This document shows, piece by piece, positions 11,175 through 23,696 of a stretch of DNA of 64,000 bases. Made by a program: the position numbers and the translations under genes. The stretch lies in the NCBI GenBank assembly GCA_013398615.1, contig VZSR01000393.1, forward strand, positions 2,213,864-2,277,863, in the 5' to 3' direction. This DNA is from Brachypodius melanocephalos. Taxonomy: Eukaryota > Chordata > Aves > Passeriformes > Pycnonotidae. The stretch's first letter is position 1; each line of letters starts with the position of its first letter. Under the pieces are notes generated by a model. The model did no database searches. It was not told where the DNA came from and saw only the letters and a program-made list of their open reading frames with translations.

Positions 11175-14100
11175 ATGTTGGCTTCCAGGGTGTTCAGCCT
11201 GGTCGGGAGGAGATCCATCTCCACCTCCCTGTGCCTCAGGGCACATGGACACGGTGGGTCCCGGTGCTGGGGGGGCCTGGAGGGGAGGAGCACAAAAAGC
11301 TGCTCTGGGTGGGCTGTGGGTGAGGGGAGGGGTGAGATGGAGGGCGCCTGGGGAGGTGGCAGGAATAACAATCGTGGGATCATTCAGAGAGAAGAGTTCC
11401 AATGTCACCAAATCCAAGCTGTGCCCCATCCCCACCTTGTCACCAGCCCAGGGCACTGAGTGACACCTCCAGGAATCCCTGGGACACCTCCAGGGATGGG
11501 CACTCCAAACCTCCCTGGGCAGTTCCCATTCCTGAGCACCCTTTCCGTGGGGAAATTCCTGCTGCTGTCCAAGCTGAGCCTCCCCTGGGCCAGTCTGAGG
11601 CCGTTCCCTCTCCTCCTGTCTCTGTCCCCTGGGAGCAGATCCCAAATCCCCCCCGGCTGTCCCCTCCTGTCAGGGAGTTGTGCAGAGCCTCCTTTTCTCC
11701 AGGCTGCCCCTGGATCCCTGGAAGTGTCCAAGGCCAGGCTGGACAGAGCTTGAAGTCCTGGGAAAGTGGGAGGTGTCAGGGGATGGAATTGAGATGAACT
11801 TTAAGGTGTTTCCTTCCTAATCCACCCCAAACCATTCCGTAATTCCATCTTCATGCTGTTACGACGAGGATTCGTTCTAAACTCTTCCACCTCCTGGATC
11901 CCTGCACTGCTGGGTTTTGTCTGTGAGGGGTCAGAGCCGTTTGTGCAGGCCCTTGATGTCCCCTGTCCCCTCAGCAGGCGTGGTCAAGGCTGAGGATTAC
12001 ACCCTGCCAGCCTACGTGGATCGGCGGGACGTGCCCCTGCCCGAGGTGGCCTTTGTCAGGGACCTGTCAGCACAGCAGCGCGCGCTCAAGGAGAAGGAGA
12101 AGGCGTCCTGGAGCGCCCTGTCCGCGGATGAGAAAGTGGAGTGTAAGTTTGGGGGGACCTCTGAGGGACTGACGGCAACATTCCCGTGTTCAGTGGCATG
12201 GAATGGGCTTAGGTGGGAAGGGAGAGTGAAGATCAGCTCATTCCACCTTCCCAAGGTGCTCCAAGCCCTGTCCAAGCCGGCCTTGGGCACTGCCAGGGAT
12301 CCAGGGGCATCCACAGCTTCTCTCCAGGGCCTCCTCCCACTCACAGGGAATGATTCCTTCCCAATATCCCATCTAAACCCACTCAGCTCAAAGCCATTCC
12401 CCTTGTCCTGTCACTCCAGGCCCTTGTCAAAAGTCTTTCGACAGCTTTTTGTTCCAGGCCATGCTTGGAACAGCTCTTAATCCCGGTTTTTCCCAGTGTC
12501 TGTGAGCAGAGCTGATCCATGAAGGAATTTACTCCTTGTGTGCTCCATGCTTTTTATTCCCAAGATCTTTGGTGCTGTTACAGAACATGAAATGCCCCTG
12601 CTGTGGCTTCTGTTCCCTGTCTGAAGTCACATTCAGACATTCCTCCCTCTTCCAGAAACCAAATAATAACAATAATAATTAGATTTATTTATTGGTTCTC
12701 ATCTGCTTTCAACAAGCGGAGAGAAAATCTCTTCACTACAACAATGTGCCGTTGTTGTTCCAGCTGAGTGAAGTGAGCCCCAAACACAGACATGGATTTG
12801 AATGTTCATAACCACTGACCTTGGAATGAACCAAATTCCAGCTAATGAAAGCTCCCTGTGGGTGTTTTGACTTGCAAATAAATCTGCCTCATCTTTTCTA
12901 ACTGCTTTCCTGGTGTGAAGGGAGAACCTGGTCTGGGGAAGGTTTAAAACTGCTTGAGGAATTGCTCCAACTTTCTGTTGCTTTGGATTTTAAATTTCTG
13001 TGGATTTTAAATTTCTGTGGATTTCAGCTGAGAAGCCTTTTGAGCTCAAAGCATTCCTGTTGGAATCATTTGTGCTAGGAAGCTTTGGGCTCAATAACCC
13101 CACTGGGAATTGGAGGGGAGGAAGGAAGGAAGTTTTCCTTCTTTCAGGTCTGTACTGTAACTTGTGCCCGACTTTAGGACAATCTGTAAAATGGAGACTA
13201 AAATTGATGTGGGGGTGAAACAACTGATTGGCTTTGATGTGTCCCAAATTAAATTCAACATCCAGCCCCTTGTGGGCACATTCAGGCTTTGTTCACCTCC
13301 CTCTGCAGAATTCCTGGTCACCTGCAAATCCCAGGAAAAGTTAAAAGAGAGGATTTGTTTTTTTTTTCCCCCCAGTGTATCGGATAAAATTCAACGAGAC
13401 CTACGCAGAGATGAAGAAAGGGACAAACGAGTGGAAAACCATCCTGGGGGGAGTTCTGTTCTTCCTTGGTCTCACTGGATTCATCCTCATCTGGCAGAAG
13501 CACTTCAGTGAGTAACTCTTCCATGGGCAGTGGGATCAGGAGGTGCCTGATGGGAATTCTGTGGGTCAGGTTTATGGAACAGCCAGAACAGGGAATTCCC
13601 AGCAGAAGCTGTCTGTTAACCCCTGAAAACTCCATCCTGGAGCTGTAACTTGTGGGGATGTAGCAGAAATGTTCATGAAGCTGACTCACAGAAAGGGAGT
13701 GGAGCTTTGGGAAGACAGGAAATGGAAGGGAATGAGTGGTGAAATTCTTGATCCCAGAGCTTCCCCCCCTTCTGCTGCCTTGGGTAGTGAACATTTGAGT
13801 TTGTGCCATGCTTGGCTGCTTTCCCAGCTAAGGATCTGACCTTCAGGGAGCCTCCAGCTGCCAGGAGGCAGAGCAGCAGTTAAAGAAGCTGCTCCCTGCC
13901 TTGAGGCTCCCAAAAAAAAGGCAGAGAAGCCATTATGTTGGTGATGAAGGAAACCACTGGAGAATCCGTGTGGGAGTGTGGTCTGAGCTGGATGCTGCAG
14001 AAACTGGAGGCAGGGAGTGGGGATTTGAACAGATCACAGAATCACAGGCTGGTTTGGGTTGGAAGGGATCTTGAAGATTATCCCATTTCACCTCCATCCG

Positions 14101-14456
14101 TGGACAGGGACACTTCCCACTATCCCAGGTTGCTCCCAGCCCTGTCCAACCTTGCACACTTCCAAGGGTGAGGCAACCACAGCTGCTCTGGACACCCTAC
14201 TCCAATGGGATGACTTCAGGGGGAAAAAAACCCTTTTATGAGTGAAACTTAGCCCAAAATTCCCAACTTGCTGACGTGACATGAGGACATAATTCCCTAA
14301 TTCGCTTCCCACCCTGCAGTGTATGGCCCCATCCCTCACACCTTCTCTGAGGAGTGGCTGTCAGCTCAGACCCAGAGGATGTTGGACATGAGGGTCAACC
14401 CCGTGGAGGGCATCTCAGCCCAGTGGGATTTTGAGAAGAACGAATGGAAGAAATAA
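11175..14456 (+). CDS. COX4I1: Cytochrome c oxidase subunit 4 isoform 1, mitochondrial
   Basis: This nuclear-encoded subunit of respiratory complex IV sits in the inner mitochondrial membrane. Coding exons are 11175-11253, 11978-12142, 13376-13507 and 14320-14456, giving 513 nt or 170 aa plus stop (human 169). All junctions are GT-AG with consistent phase. The acceptor at 11974/11975 would add one residue and is an alternative. The N terminus MLASRVFSLVGRRSISTSLC is a basic, Ser-rich mitochondrial presequence. Next come DYTLPAYVDRRDVPLPEVAF, KEKEKASWSALSADEKVE and the single membrane helix ILGGVLFFLGLTGFILIWQ, followed by the intermembrane-space tail ending WDFEKNEWKK. The ATG lies one base after the exon 2 acceptor. 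I prefer COX4I1 to COX4I2 because it is head-to-head with EMC8 and lies upstream of IRF8. Confidence 0.97.
11395..11703 (-). mobile_element. CR1 LINE 3' fragment, right arm of inverted pair, COX4I1 intron 2
   Basis: Reverse-complemented, this segment aligns almost base for base with 9960-10215, including 'ggcccaggggaggctcagct' and 'gaactgcccagggaggtttg'. It also has an extra internal copy of a 'ggaggtgtc'-containing stretch of about 20-24 bp. It lies just inside the intron after the COX4I1 start-codon exon. Confidence 0.88.
11704..11850 (+). mobile_element. CR1 LINE 3' fragment, COX4I1 intron 2
   Basis: Sense CR1 3' end ('ggaagtgtccaaggccaggc', 'aactttaaggtgtttccttc', 'accccaaaccattccgtaat'). 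It directly abuts the antisense CR1 on its left, so one element probably inserted into or beside the other. It ends about 125 bp before exon 3. Confidence 0.85.
12190..12475 (-). mobile_element. CR1 LINE fragment in COX4I1 intron 3
   Basis: Antisense CR1 3' region. It begins at 'ggcatggaatgggcttaggt' and continues through 'ccttgggcactgccagggat', 'ccatctaaacccactcagct' and 'cattccccttgtcctgtcac'. It starts about 45 bp after the exon 3 donor. Confidence 0.88.
12476..12580. repeat. Dispersed duplicate, copy A (COX4I1 intron 3)
   Basis: This sequence, including 'gtttttcccagtgtct', 'gagcagagctgatccatg' and 'tttttattcccaagatcttt', recurs in direct orientation at 14767-14898. Copy A lacks about 15-30 bp present in copy B. 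It may be a local duplication or an unrecognised repeat family. Confidence 0.75.
14035..14205 (-). mobile_element. CR1 LINE 3' fragment in COX4I1 intron 4
   Basis: It starts with the CR1 terminal repeat 'cacagaatcacaggctgg', then 'gtttgggttggaagggatct' and 'cactatcccaggttgctccc'. It is antisense and lies within the last COX4I1 intron. Confidence 0.9.
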
Positions 14457-14563
14457 AGCAACTCAGTGGAACCTGCTCTGCTTGAATATGAAATGATTCC
14501 ATCACCCACGTGTGACCTCGTTGCTTGTTGTACTGGAACACCCTCTCCACCTCCAGAAATGCT

Positions 14564-14569
14564 AATAAA
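14564..14569 (+). terminator. COX4I1 poly(A) signal AATAAA
   Basis: AATAAA lies 108 nt after the COX4I1 stop, with a GT-rich stretch following. A second AATAAA overlaps the stop codon at 14452-14457 but is probably too close to be the main signal. Confidence 0.7.
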
Positions 14570-14574
14570 TGTCT

Positions 14575-15600
14575 GGTTAACTTGAGAGGTGCCTCTTGCT
14601 GCTCTCTGCATGGGTTTGTTGGGGTGGGACGTTGGCTTCCCGAACAGGATTTGCTTCCTGGCTTAATGTTTTCAGGGCTAAGAAAGCTGCTGCCAAATTT
14701 CTCCCTTCGGCTGGGCTGGTGTCTCCTGGACTCTGCAGATTTTTGTCCCTCCAGCTGTTTTGAGCTCTTAATCCCTGTTTTTCCCAGTGTCTCTGTGAGC
14801 AGAGCTGATCCATGGAGGAATTTTCTTAATTATGATGCAGCTCCTTGTGTGCCCATATGTGAATATCCATAGTTTTTATTCCCAAGATCTTTGGTCTCTC
14901 TGATCCCTGCCCCTCTGATGGGACAGGAGAAAATCAGGAAACTCGATGGGGTTTAGGAGCTGTGGTGGGGTCTCAGCCACTTGCTGGCCCCTCTTTCCCT
15001 TCCACTCAGAAATTTGGGAAGGTTTTTAAGGTGTAGCAATCTGCTGGGAATTAAGCAATGAGCTCCCTTTCCTACATCTGAAAAATCCCTTGGGTGATAA
15101 ATTTATCTCGGGGGTGCTGAGAAGGACGAGGGTGACAATCCCAGGCTGGTGATGGCTGGAATTCTGCTTTTCCCTGCTTTTTGCACAGCTCCTGCCTCTG
15201 GCAGCCTGGTGGCACCGACCTGGGTGAGGGACAGGGGTTTGTGCCTGGAAAATTGGGGTTTTGGAGCAAATGCTGGAGTTTCAGTGCTGCTGGGATAAGG
15301 CAGCTGTTCCTTCCCAAAAGGCTGTGGAACCCCAGGGAGGCCAGGAGAGAAACCTGAGCCTTGCCATGATCCCAGATCTTTATTTCATCCTCCCCTTCCC
15401 GGCACCAGGCACTCTCTGCTCCCTTTCCCTCCAGAGCAGCAGCAGGACCTGCTGGAGCTGCCTGCAGGTGAGCTGACTCTGCCAGGGCTCTGCTTGCTCC
15501 CCTCCTGGCGTGTTTCCCTTCCTCCTGCTTTTGGAAGGGGTCAGATCTCACCATCCTCCCTGGGAATTTTGGGTGTTTATTTGCAGGTAGCCTTGGAGAC
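14575..15600. other. Intergenic interval COX4I1 to DUSP22-like
   Basis: No gene was recognised. It contains duplicate copy B at 14767-14898. The promoter and any untranslated first exon of the downstream phosphatase gene must lie in this interval or just after it, but no clear CpG island or TATA box is visible. Confidence 0.5.
14767..14898. repeat. Dispersed duplicate, copy B (downstream of COX4I1)
   Basis: Direct-orientation partner of 12476-12580, sharing three long blocks and carrying an extra 'aattatgatgcag'-containing insert. The two copies lie about 2.29 kb apart, either side of COX4I1 exons 4 and 5. Confidence 0.75.
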
Positions 15601-15641
15601 CGAGAAACCGCCCGAATCCTGATCCTGGGGACGGAAAATCC

Positions 15642-18600
15642 ATGGGGAGTGGAATGAGCAAGGTACAGGGGGACAGTGGGATGGTGGCCAGCACATCCTC
15701 TTCTTCTGCAGCCCATGGATGCACTTCCCAGGTCCCTAAATACAACCATCTGCACCTTCCCCTTTTCCCACAGCCCTTTGGAATGCCAAGCACTTCGAGA
15801 GAATTAGGAAAACAAACAGGGATTTCAATCCAAGGTTCATGTCTGAGGTGAAGAGCTCAGTGTCTGCAGGTGTCAGGGAAGTGACAGCTGGCCTTAAATG
15901 CTCATCCCTGGGGTGGTAAAACCTTGGCATTTTCATTCTCAGGGATAACACGGGTCCCTGCAGGGAAATTCCCCCCGTTCCCACCCTCGGGGTGTGCCCC
16001 AGCAATGGGGGAAGCGTGGTTTCAGTGCTGCTTTTTCCTCCAGGGCTGGAGGAGGGGATCGATTTCTGTCGGTGTCCTTAAATAACCGTTTGGAATGTGA
16101 GTCCTCCAGTTTAAAATTAGACTCTGGGACAACAACAGAGAGATCAGATCAGGGCAAACTCCCTCTGGTTTGCTCTGATGTGGTTTAACAGCGGGGATTC
16201 ACCTGCTGTGAACCCAGCCTGATGGGCAAAGTGGCTTTTACAGCCCCCCAGTGCCACCAATCCCTTTTGGGGAGCCCAAAAGGGCTGTGACCCAGTGCTG
16301 TTGAAAACCCTAAAACTCCTCAAACCGGGGCTCCTCTGCCAGATGGGCACCAGCAAGCCCAGCTGATCATCAGCTCTGTCCTTCTGTGCCTCTGGAAATG
16401 CTCTGGTGGGTTCTCACACCCCTTAAACACCCTGAGCTGTCCCTTTTCTCCTTCATAACCCTGCAGCAGCGAGTTGGAGATCGAATTTGCAGCCTTGACA
16501 TCTCTTAACTGCAATAAATATAAATCCTGCTATAAATAATCCCCAGCTGGCAGATGCAACCTTTGAAACTCCAGAGGATCACATCCAAACTCCTCTCATT
16601 TCTGTGTTGAGTTTCTCTGAGCTCCGCTCTCCTGAGGGGTTTGGGCTCAGCCTTTCCTGGTTGTTTATGAAGACGATCCATGGAGTTGGGTGCTTGGTTT
16701 GGCATGGCCTGGGGAGTTTGGTGCCAGGTGTCGTGGTCCTGCTGGAAGCAGACCTGGAGCTCATTCCCACCACATCAGATGTACCTTGTTCCGTGTTGAA
16801 TTCTCTCTCCTTTTTGTCACCTCCCAGATTGTCAGTGGCCTCTACCTGGGGAATATTCATGGTGAGTGTCTTTCCCTGCCCCTCCGGGGTGCTGTGGGAT
16901 CCTTGGGCACCTGGCAGGGCTGGAGGGTTCCTCTCCTGGGCAGCTCCACATGCTCCCAACTGGGAATCTCAGCATCTTCCAGAGCTCCAGAGCTGCCCCA
17001 AATCCCCATCCCAACTGCCAGTGATCCCAGTCTAGCCCAGGAAAGGGATGTCCACCAGGCAATTCATGGCATATCTGGAAGCAAGGACACGACAGCCTTT
17101 TCTGGGTTATCAGGGTAATTTCTGATTCTGGGGATGGCTTTAGGAACCTGCTGAGCACCCAGTGCATCCCAGGGGGATTTTGCTTGGAGGGAAGTGTCCA
17201 ATCTCCTTCCCTTCCCCATGTGGGGTGAGAGGCAGCAGGGAGGGCNNNNNNNNNNNNNNNNNNNNNNNNNNNNNNNNNNNNNNNNNNNNNNNNNNNNNNN
17301 NNNNNNNNNNNNNNNNNNNNNNNNNNNNNNNNNNNNNNNNNNNNNTTGGAGGTGTTTCATGACTATTTTATTTTGTATTGCAGGACATGACCTATCTGTG
17401 TATCTCAGCCTCAGATTCATCCAGTCAAAACCTGTAAGTGATTTCCCATCCTTTTTCCTGTTGGTCAATAAAAGCTCTGGTTCTGCAGGATGAAGGTTTA
17501 GTCCATTCATGCTGTGAAATTTCACACAACTCCTGAACTTCCCAGAAGCTGAGGTTAACTTTGGTGTGGTAAATAACATTTTGGGGCTTAAAATCTATTT
17601 TTAATGTGTGTTTGCGGTCAGGAAATGTAATTTTTCGTCAAGTTTCAGAATTATTCCACTGGGCAGGATGGAAAATCGGAGTGTTAGAAAGATGATTTGT
17701 GTCAGTCTTCAAGGCTTTTAATTTTTAAGAGAAAAATTTATTAAAGTACTTTTTTTTTTTTCACCACATAAAGCACAGATGCTCAAAAGTCTTGGAATGC
17801 TTTTTCGGAGATGAAATTGCTGAGAGGAGCTGGGAGGAATTCCCAAGATTTTGTGGAACGCTGCTGCTTTGGGTGACCCATAAATCACCCATTTGCACCA
17901 GCAAATTGGCAAATCCACGGGATTTTCCTCTCCAATCAAACCCTAAAAAAGCATCAAACCCTAATTCCCAAGGCCCTGCCTGTGGAGGTGCTGCTTTTTC
18001 CAGCATCCTCGGGAGCAGCCGTGCCCGGGGGTGGAATTCTGCTTGCTCATGCTCCTGCTGAGCGGAAAGAGAAGCTTTACAAGAAAACCCTGCCTCAGCA
18101 AGAACTGGGATTTTTGGTTGCTATTTTTTTTCCCCCTCCTCTTCGCTCATTTCTTTAAGTTTGTGGCGTGTCTATGAAAAGGGGAAAAAAAAAAAAAAAA
18201 AGAGGGGGGGAAAAAAAGAGATAAGGCTGCCTGCAGGAAGGAAGAGTTATTCAAGAAACTATTTTCTGCTCGTCGGTTTATGCCTTGCATTTCACAATCC
18301 TCGGTGAACTTTGTGTGCTGCTTGTGATTGGGGAGCTCAGCACTGCAATTCCACTCCCTGATCCCACGCTTTGAGGCTGCAAAAGCACAAGGCAGAGCTT
18401 TCCCTCTGGGAAAAAAAAACAAAAAAAACCCCCAAAAACCACCAGTGGAGTGGGTGAGGATGGAGGGGGGAGCCAAATTCCTTTGGGATGGGTTGGGATG
18501 AGGGCTGGGGGCATGAGCATCGCATCCTTGTAAACCAGGAACATTCCTGCTGGTCCTCCTGAAGGGCTGGAGGGGAGCACTGGGATCTGGAGCCGTGTGA

Positions 18601-21600
18601 GCAGCACCTGCAGGCCCTGGGGAGATGTTGTCTGCTCGCTGGAGGTCAGCAGGACAAGCAGCGAAATCCCCTGGGACAAACTTTAGGCAGGGAAAATCCT
18701 CCCAAATGGTGATGCTGCGTTTGCTGGAGGATCCTTGGACTGACATCTCCTTCCAGGAATGAGAGGCTGAGGATTTTTAGCCCGATCGTGATGACAGAGA
18801 CTCCCTTATCTCCTGTTCCTGGGAAGCGGAACCCCCTGCTATTCCTGAATAAATTCATATTCATAAATTTGTTTGGCTCCTTAGAAATCGCCAAGCCCAG
18901 CGCTTCATGGAAAAGGATGAAGAGCACCCTTTTCCATGGGCTGGCAGGGATGGAGGAGATTCTGGAGAGTTCCCAGAGGGAAAGCAGCTCCCTTGACAGT
19001 GGGAATAACTTTGGGAGGTCATGCCTTGGCTTCTGAGAAATCAGGAAGGCTGCGTGGGCTCACGCCCACCCCGTCACGTGGAGCAGAGGAAGTCCGGCTC
19101 CGGAGCAGAGGAGCTGCCAAAGGGACCCTCTTCTCCTCCTGGAAAACCCAGGGCTGGCTGGCCAGGGAGGCCACCAGCAGCACAAGTGACCAGAAGCAGG
19201 TTTTCTGCCTCAAAACTGCCCCAGGGCTCAGCGTGGCTGAGCGGGAGGGGAGGGATGGGCAGGTTTTATTGGAAGGAAGGGAATATCTGCCTCAGTGTGG
19301 GATCTCAGTCGCAAATCAGCTCCTGGATTCCCACCCAGGGATGAGCTGGAAGGATTTGTCTCACCAGAGCTTGCCCTGAACACCCAGCTCTGCCCACTCG
19401 GGACACATGGAATTAGTTATCCTGTTTGCCAAGGCTCCATCAGCAAACCCTGGCTCCCACCTGCCCCAAATTCTCTGCTTTGGGGGAATGTGCTCCCTCT
19501 GCTTTGCCAGCAGCTCCTGGTTGTGCTTTTGGGAATGCAGGCAGCAATCCACGGACGTGCCTGTGCTGTGTCTGCCCGTGGAGGGGGCAAAACGTCTCCT
19601 CCCTTCCCCTTCCTCCTTTTCCCTCTCTCCTTTCTTTTCCCTCCCTCCCTTTCTTCCCTGCTGGTGTCTCTCCATCTCTCCCCAGGAGGCAGGCAGGTGT
19701 TTTTGGCACTGTTTGGGGATGAGGCAGGACATGGGAGAGTTTGTGTCCCTTGAGGTGACGCCTTTCCCTGCAGGCTGTGCCCCTGGGGCTGAGCTGGCAT
19801 CGCCCTCATTCCTTGATCCCTCAGGAAGCAGGAAACACCCCGGGATGTCTCCCACGTTATTTCCTTCACCTGGCAGAGGAAAGATCTCTGCTCCAGGGTG
19901 GTGGAAAACCCTCGGGGGTGACCCAGCTGCTGTTTGCAGGGTGTCCTGGTGCCCCGCAGGGAGGGACAGCCCTTCCCTCCTCACCTGCTGCCTCTGTCCC
20001 TGCAGGCTGCAGCATTTCAAGGAGTGCATCCAGTTCATCCACGAGTGCCGGCTCGGAGGGGGAGGCTGCCTGGTGCACTGGTGAGAGCTGCTGTGCCCCC
20101 CTCCCGCCCCATCCATCCTCCCAAAAAGTGTCCTTGGGGTTGAACATCCCTGGGGAGGGGGAGGAAGGAGAGGAGGAGGCGCAGAGCAGCAGGGAGGGCC
20201 ACGGGAAGCTCTTCCCCTTTGGATCCGCGGGGATGGGCGGTCCTTGCACTGCCCACCTGAGCACCCAAGGTGTGGGACAGGCTTGGGGAGGGGACAGGGG
20301 GGTGACAGCAGCGCTGAGAGTGTGAGACAGCTCCTTATCCCCTCCCAACCCATTCCTGCTCGCACCCCAAAGGGGGAATCTCTATCCCAGGGGTGATCCC
20401 TGCGGGATCCTCTCCCCCTGACGCCTCTCCTGTTCCATCCCAGCCTGGCGGGGGTGTCCCGCAGCACCACGGTGCTGGTGGCTTACCTGATGACGGTGAC
20501 AGAGCTGGGCTGGCAGAGCTGCCTGGCTGCCACCAGGGCCGTGCGCTCCTACGCCAGCCCCAACCCTGGATTCCAGCAGCAGCTGCAGGAGTACGAGAGC
20601 ACCCTGCTCCGGGAGGTAAGGCCCCCTTGGGTGCATTCCGGAGGGGGTCTCAAGCAGGGAAAGCTCCTTTGCATGCAGCCAGCTGGATTTTGGGAATGTC
20701 ATTTACCACCTGGAGATTTGGGGGGGTTTGAGTGCAAAAAAAAAAAAAAAATTAAAAAACAAGTGATGTTGTGTAAGCGCACTTTAAAAAGCTCTTAAAG
20801 ACCCTAAACTTGGAAAACACTGGAGTTGTTTTCTGGAGTTAGGACACAGCGGGAGGGATGGGAGAGCAGTTTGTCCCTTGGGAACCTCAGGAAGGAGCTG
20901 GGCCGGTTCCCGGGAGTGCGGCACGGAGAGGAGGAGTGGAGAGGGAGGAAGGCTCGGGTCAGGAGTTTCGGGATGTCCGGGCACGCTCGGGTCCGCCAGC
21001 AGGTCCCTGCTCTCAGGGGCAGGTGACAGGCAGCAGCAAGTGTGGGTGGAGAAATCTCCCGTTTCCTCCCCAAGACGAGGTGGAGCAGCAGGTTTTGGGA
21101 GAGCAGGAGCTGGACAGGTTCCCATCCCGTGCAGGGAGGGAGGATGGAGCAGAGCCCGGCTGGATTCCAGCAGCTGGGAGAGCACTTAGTGCAGAGAGCT
21201 CAGAGCTGCACTTTTGACCTGGAAAGCCTTGGAAAGCAGAAAGGCCTTGAAAGGCAAAGGGAAAGACCTTAAAAAGCAAAGGGAAAGGCTTTTAAAATCA
21301 CAGCTCCCACCTGGCTCTCCAGCTGCCTCCAGCCTCCCGGGCTCTGTTCCTTCACCCATCTCTGGGGTCCCAAACTTCCCATGGGACACAGACACCTCTG
21401 CAAGGAAAGGGTAACCCTGGAGAAGGGATGTCACAGCTCTTGTCACCCCTAAATTTGGTGCCATCCCTGGAGGCAGAGCCCCCCATCCACTGCAGCCATG
21501 GTGGCAAACAGGACCCTGTGGTCCCTCGGGCTGTTCCCAGCCCTTGGAGGGGATTTGAGGGAGCAGGGACAGTGAGTGACACTGGCCCAAAGGCCAGCCC

Positions 21601-23665
21601 CACGTTCCCTTCCCCGGGTGCTGTCACATGAGGGATGTGGCTCTGCCCTGCCATCACCAGCTTGCAGAGACGCCCGTGGAGGAGCGTGGCAAATGCTCCA
21701 AGGGATTACAAAACACCCGAGGTGCTGGAGATTCCCTGCAGGGCTTCCCCTGGCCGGGCCAGCTGTCCCCAGCCCTTCCCACGCTCTGGCCGTGGCCCAG
21801 CACAGACCCTGATGGGGTTTGCTGTGCCCTCTCTCCATCCCACTTATTCCTCCTGCTCCCGAAATCCAGACTGGGCTCACTGGACACCACAATTCCCTCC
21901 CTTTCCCTTTGGGGCTGCTTTTCCATCGTCTCACAGTTCTGCCAGTGGCTTTGCAACCCTTTCCCTGAAACACCCAAGGCACAGCCAAGGGTGGAGGAGC
22001 TTTGGATGTGTTTTCCTGTCCTGTGGGATTTAGCAAGGGCTGCTTTTTCCTTGAAACTCCCACCCGTGTTCCCCGTGATGTCAGCACTGGGCGGGGAATG
22101 GCCCTGGTGGGTGGAAAGCTCAGGGGGGAAAAGCCTCAACCTGTGAGGAGCAGGTTGGACCTTCTGGGCACCCCCTGGGGCTGTGGTGCCTCAGTTTGCT
22201 TCATCTGAGGGGGCTCAGATGGGAGGAAGGAATGGGGAAGATGCTCCAGCCTCACTGCTGGGGCGTGCAGCTGCGGTTTCGAGCTGGCAAACGGGGCTTC
22301 TCTGGGCTGGAGGGATAAAGAAGGAAGGAAGGGACCAAGAGCAGCAGCAGGAGGATGGGTAAGGTTAGAAAAGGAAGTCAGAGGGCACAGATGGGCACAT
22401 TCTGGTGACAGACCTGCTCCCCGTGGGGCTGGCACACCATGGCCGGGCTGCCTTTTCCCCCCTGCTGCCATCCCAGATGGACTGGGTGCTCCTGGCCTGG
22501 GAGAGAAGAGGAGGAGGAGGAGGAGGAGGGCAGTGGGTTGGTGGTCAGCACTGGAGGAAATGGGCTGGAACCACTTCTTGCTCTGGCTTTAAGAGGAAAT
22601 GCCTGGCAGCTTCCCCCATCTCCCCCCTGGGTGGTGGGTGCTGAGCCTTGGTGGGTGCCAGGCAGCTCTTCCCAAGGAGCTCCATCCCTCTGCATGGTTT
22701 GCATGGAAGGGATGTTCCTCCCATGAGCTCCTGGCCCAAAATCCTGCCCCAAACCCTTTGGGTCTCCCTTCCCAGGGGTTGTTTTCTAGCAAGGAATACA
22801 GGTGTGGCTCTCAGGACCTCCCTGAGCAGGGATCTCCCTGCTTGCAGGTGGCAGTTGTGGAACAGCCCTGGTGAGTCCTGCTGTCCCAGGGAGTGGATTT
22901 GGGAAAATCCAGACATTCCCAGTGGAAATCCCCCCTGCCTGAGCTGATTTTCCCTGGCTGCAGGAGAGGGGGATACCACCAGGGTCATTCTAAAGCATTT
23001 TTTTTCTCCTTGGGGCTCAAACAGTGCTGGCAGGACAGTGCTGAGCTGCCAATCCCGCTGTCCCACAGCCCAAACTTTTTCTGGAAACTCGGTGGAGTTC
23101 AGGTGGCAAATCCACAGCGAGGACACCTCACCCTGGGGGTACCAAGGCTGGGCAGCTCATGGGAGCTGCTTCCTTCTCCCCTGGATCCCCTGGGTGCATC
23201 CCATCCCTGTCCCTGTGCTGCCCCATCCCAGGGCTCCAATGCAGCTCCCTCTCTGCCCCCTCTGCACCCTCAGGTGCCTCCATCCTTTCCTCGAGGTGTT
23301 TGCTGCTGCTGGGTGTGCTCCTTCCCCTCATCCCAGTGATTCCTTGCTGGAGCAGCTCCTCAGGGAGACGGCAGAGCTGTTCCCTGGGAGCCCTGGAATG
23401 GTGAATCCTGGCAGAGCTGCCCCTTCCTGCCCACGCTGCAATTTGGGACTGTCTGGCTGTTTCCTCATCCCAGCAGTAACGGGAACAGTTTCTCTGGATC
23501 ATCCCTGCCTGCTGCCAGCTGGCTCCTGGCCACCAGGATGCTCCTGAATAATCGGGATAAGTGGGATGAGAGGTTCCCCACAACCTCCCGGTGGTGAGCG
23601 AGGTGCTCTGACACCAAACCTGCCCCACCTTGCAGGGACCAACCCGGCCGTGCTGCTTGAGAGGA

Positions 23666-23696
<31 letters not shown>

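Noticed and set aside
9929..11645. Two similar predicted peptides beginning MGSAPRGQ on opposite strands
   Set aside because: They come from the inverted CR1 3' fragments, which do not code for the LINE proteins. They are not a gene pair.
19361..20470. Long minus-strand open frame of 369 codons
   Set aside because: It lies opposite DUSP22-like exons 4-6 and their introns, has no recognisable domain, and its length is explained by GC-rich sequence on the strand opposite a real gene.
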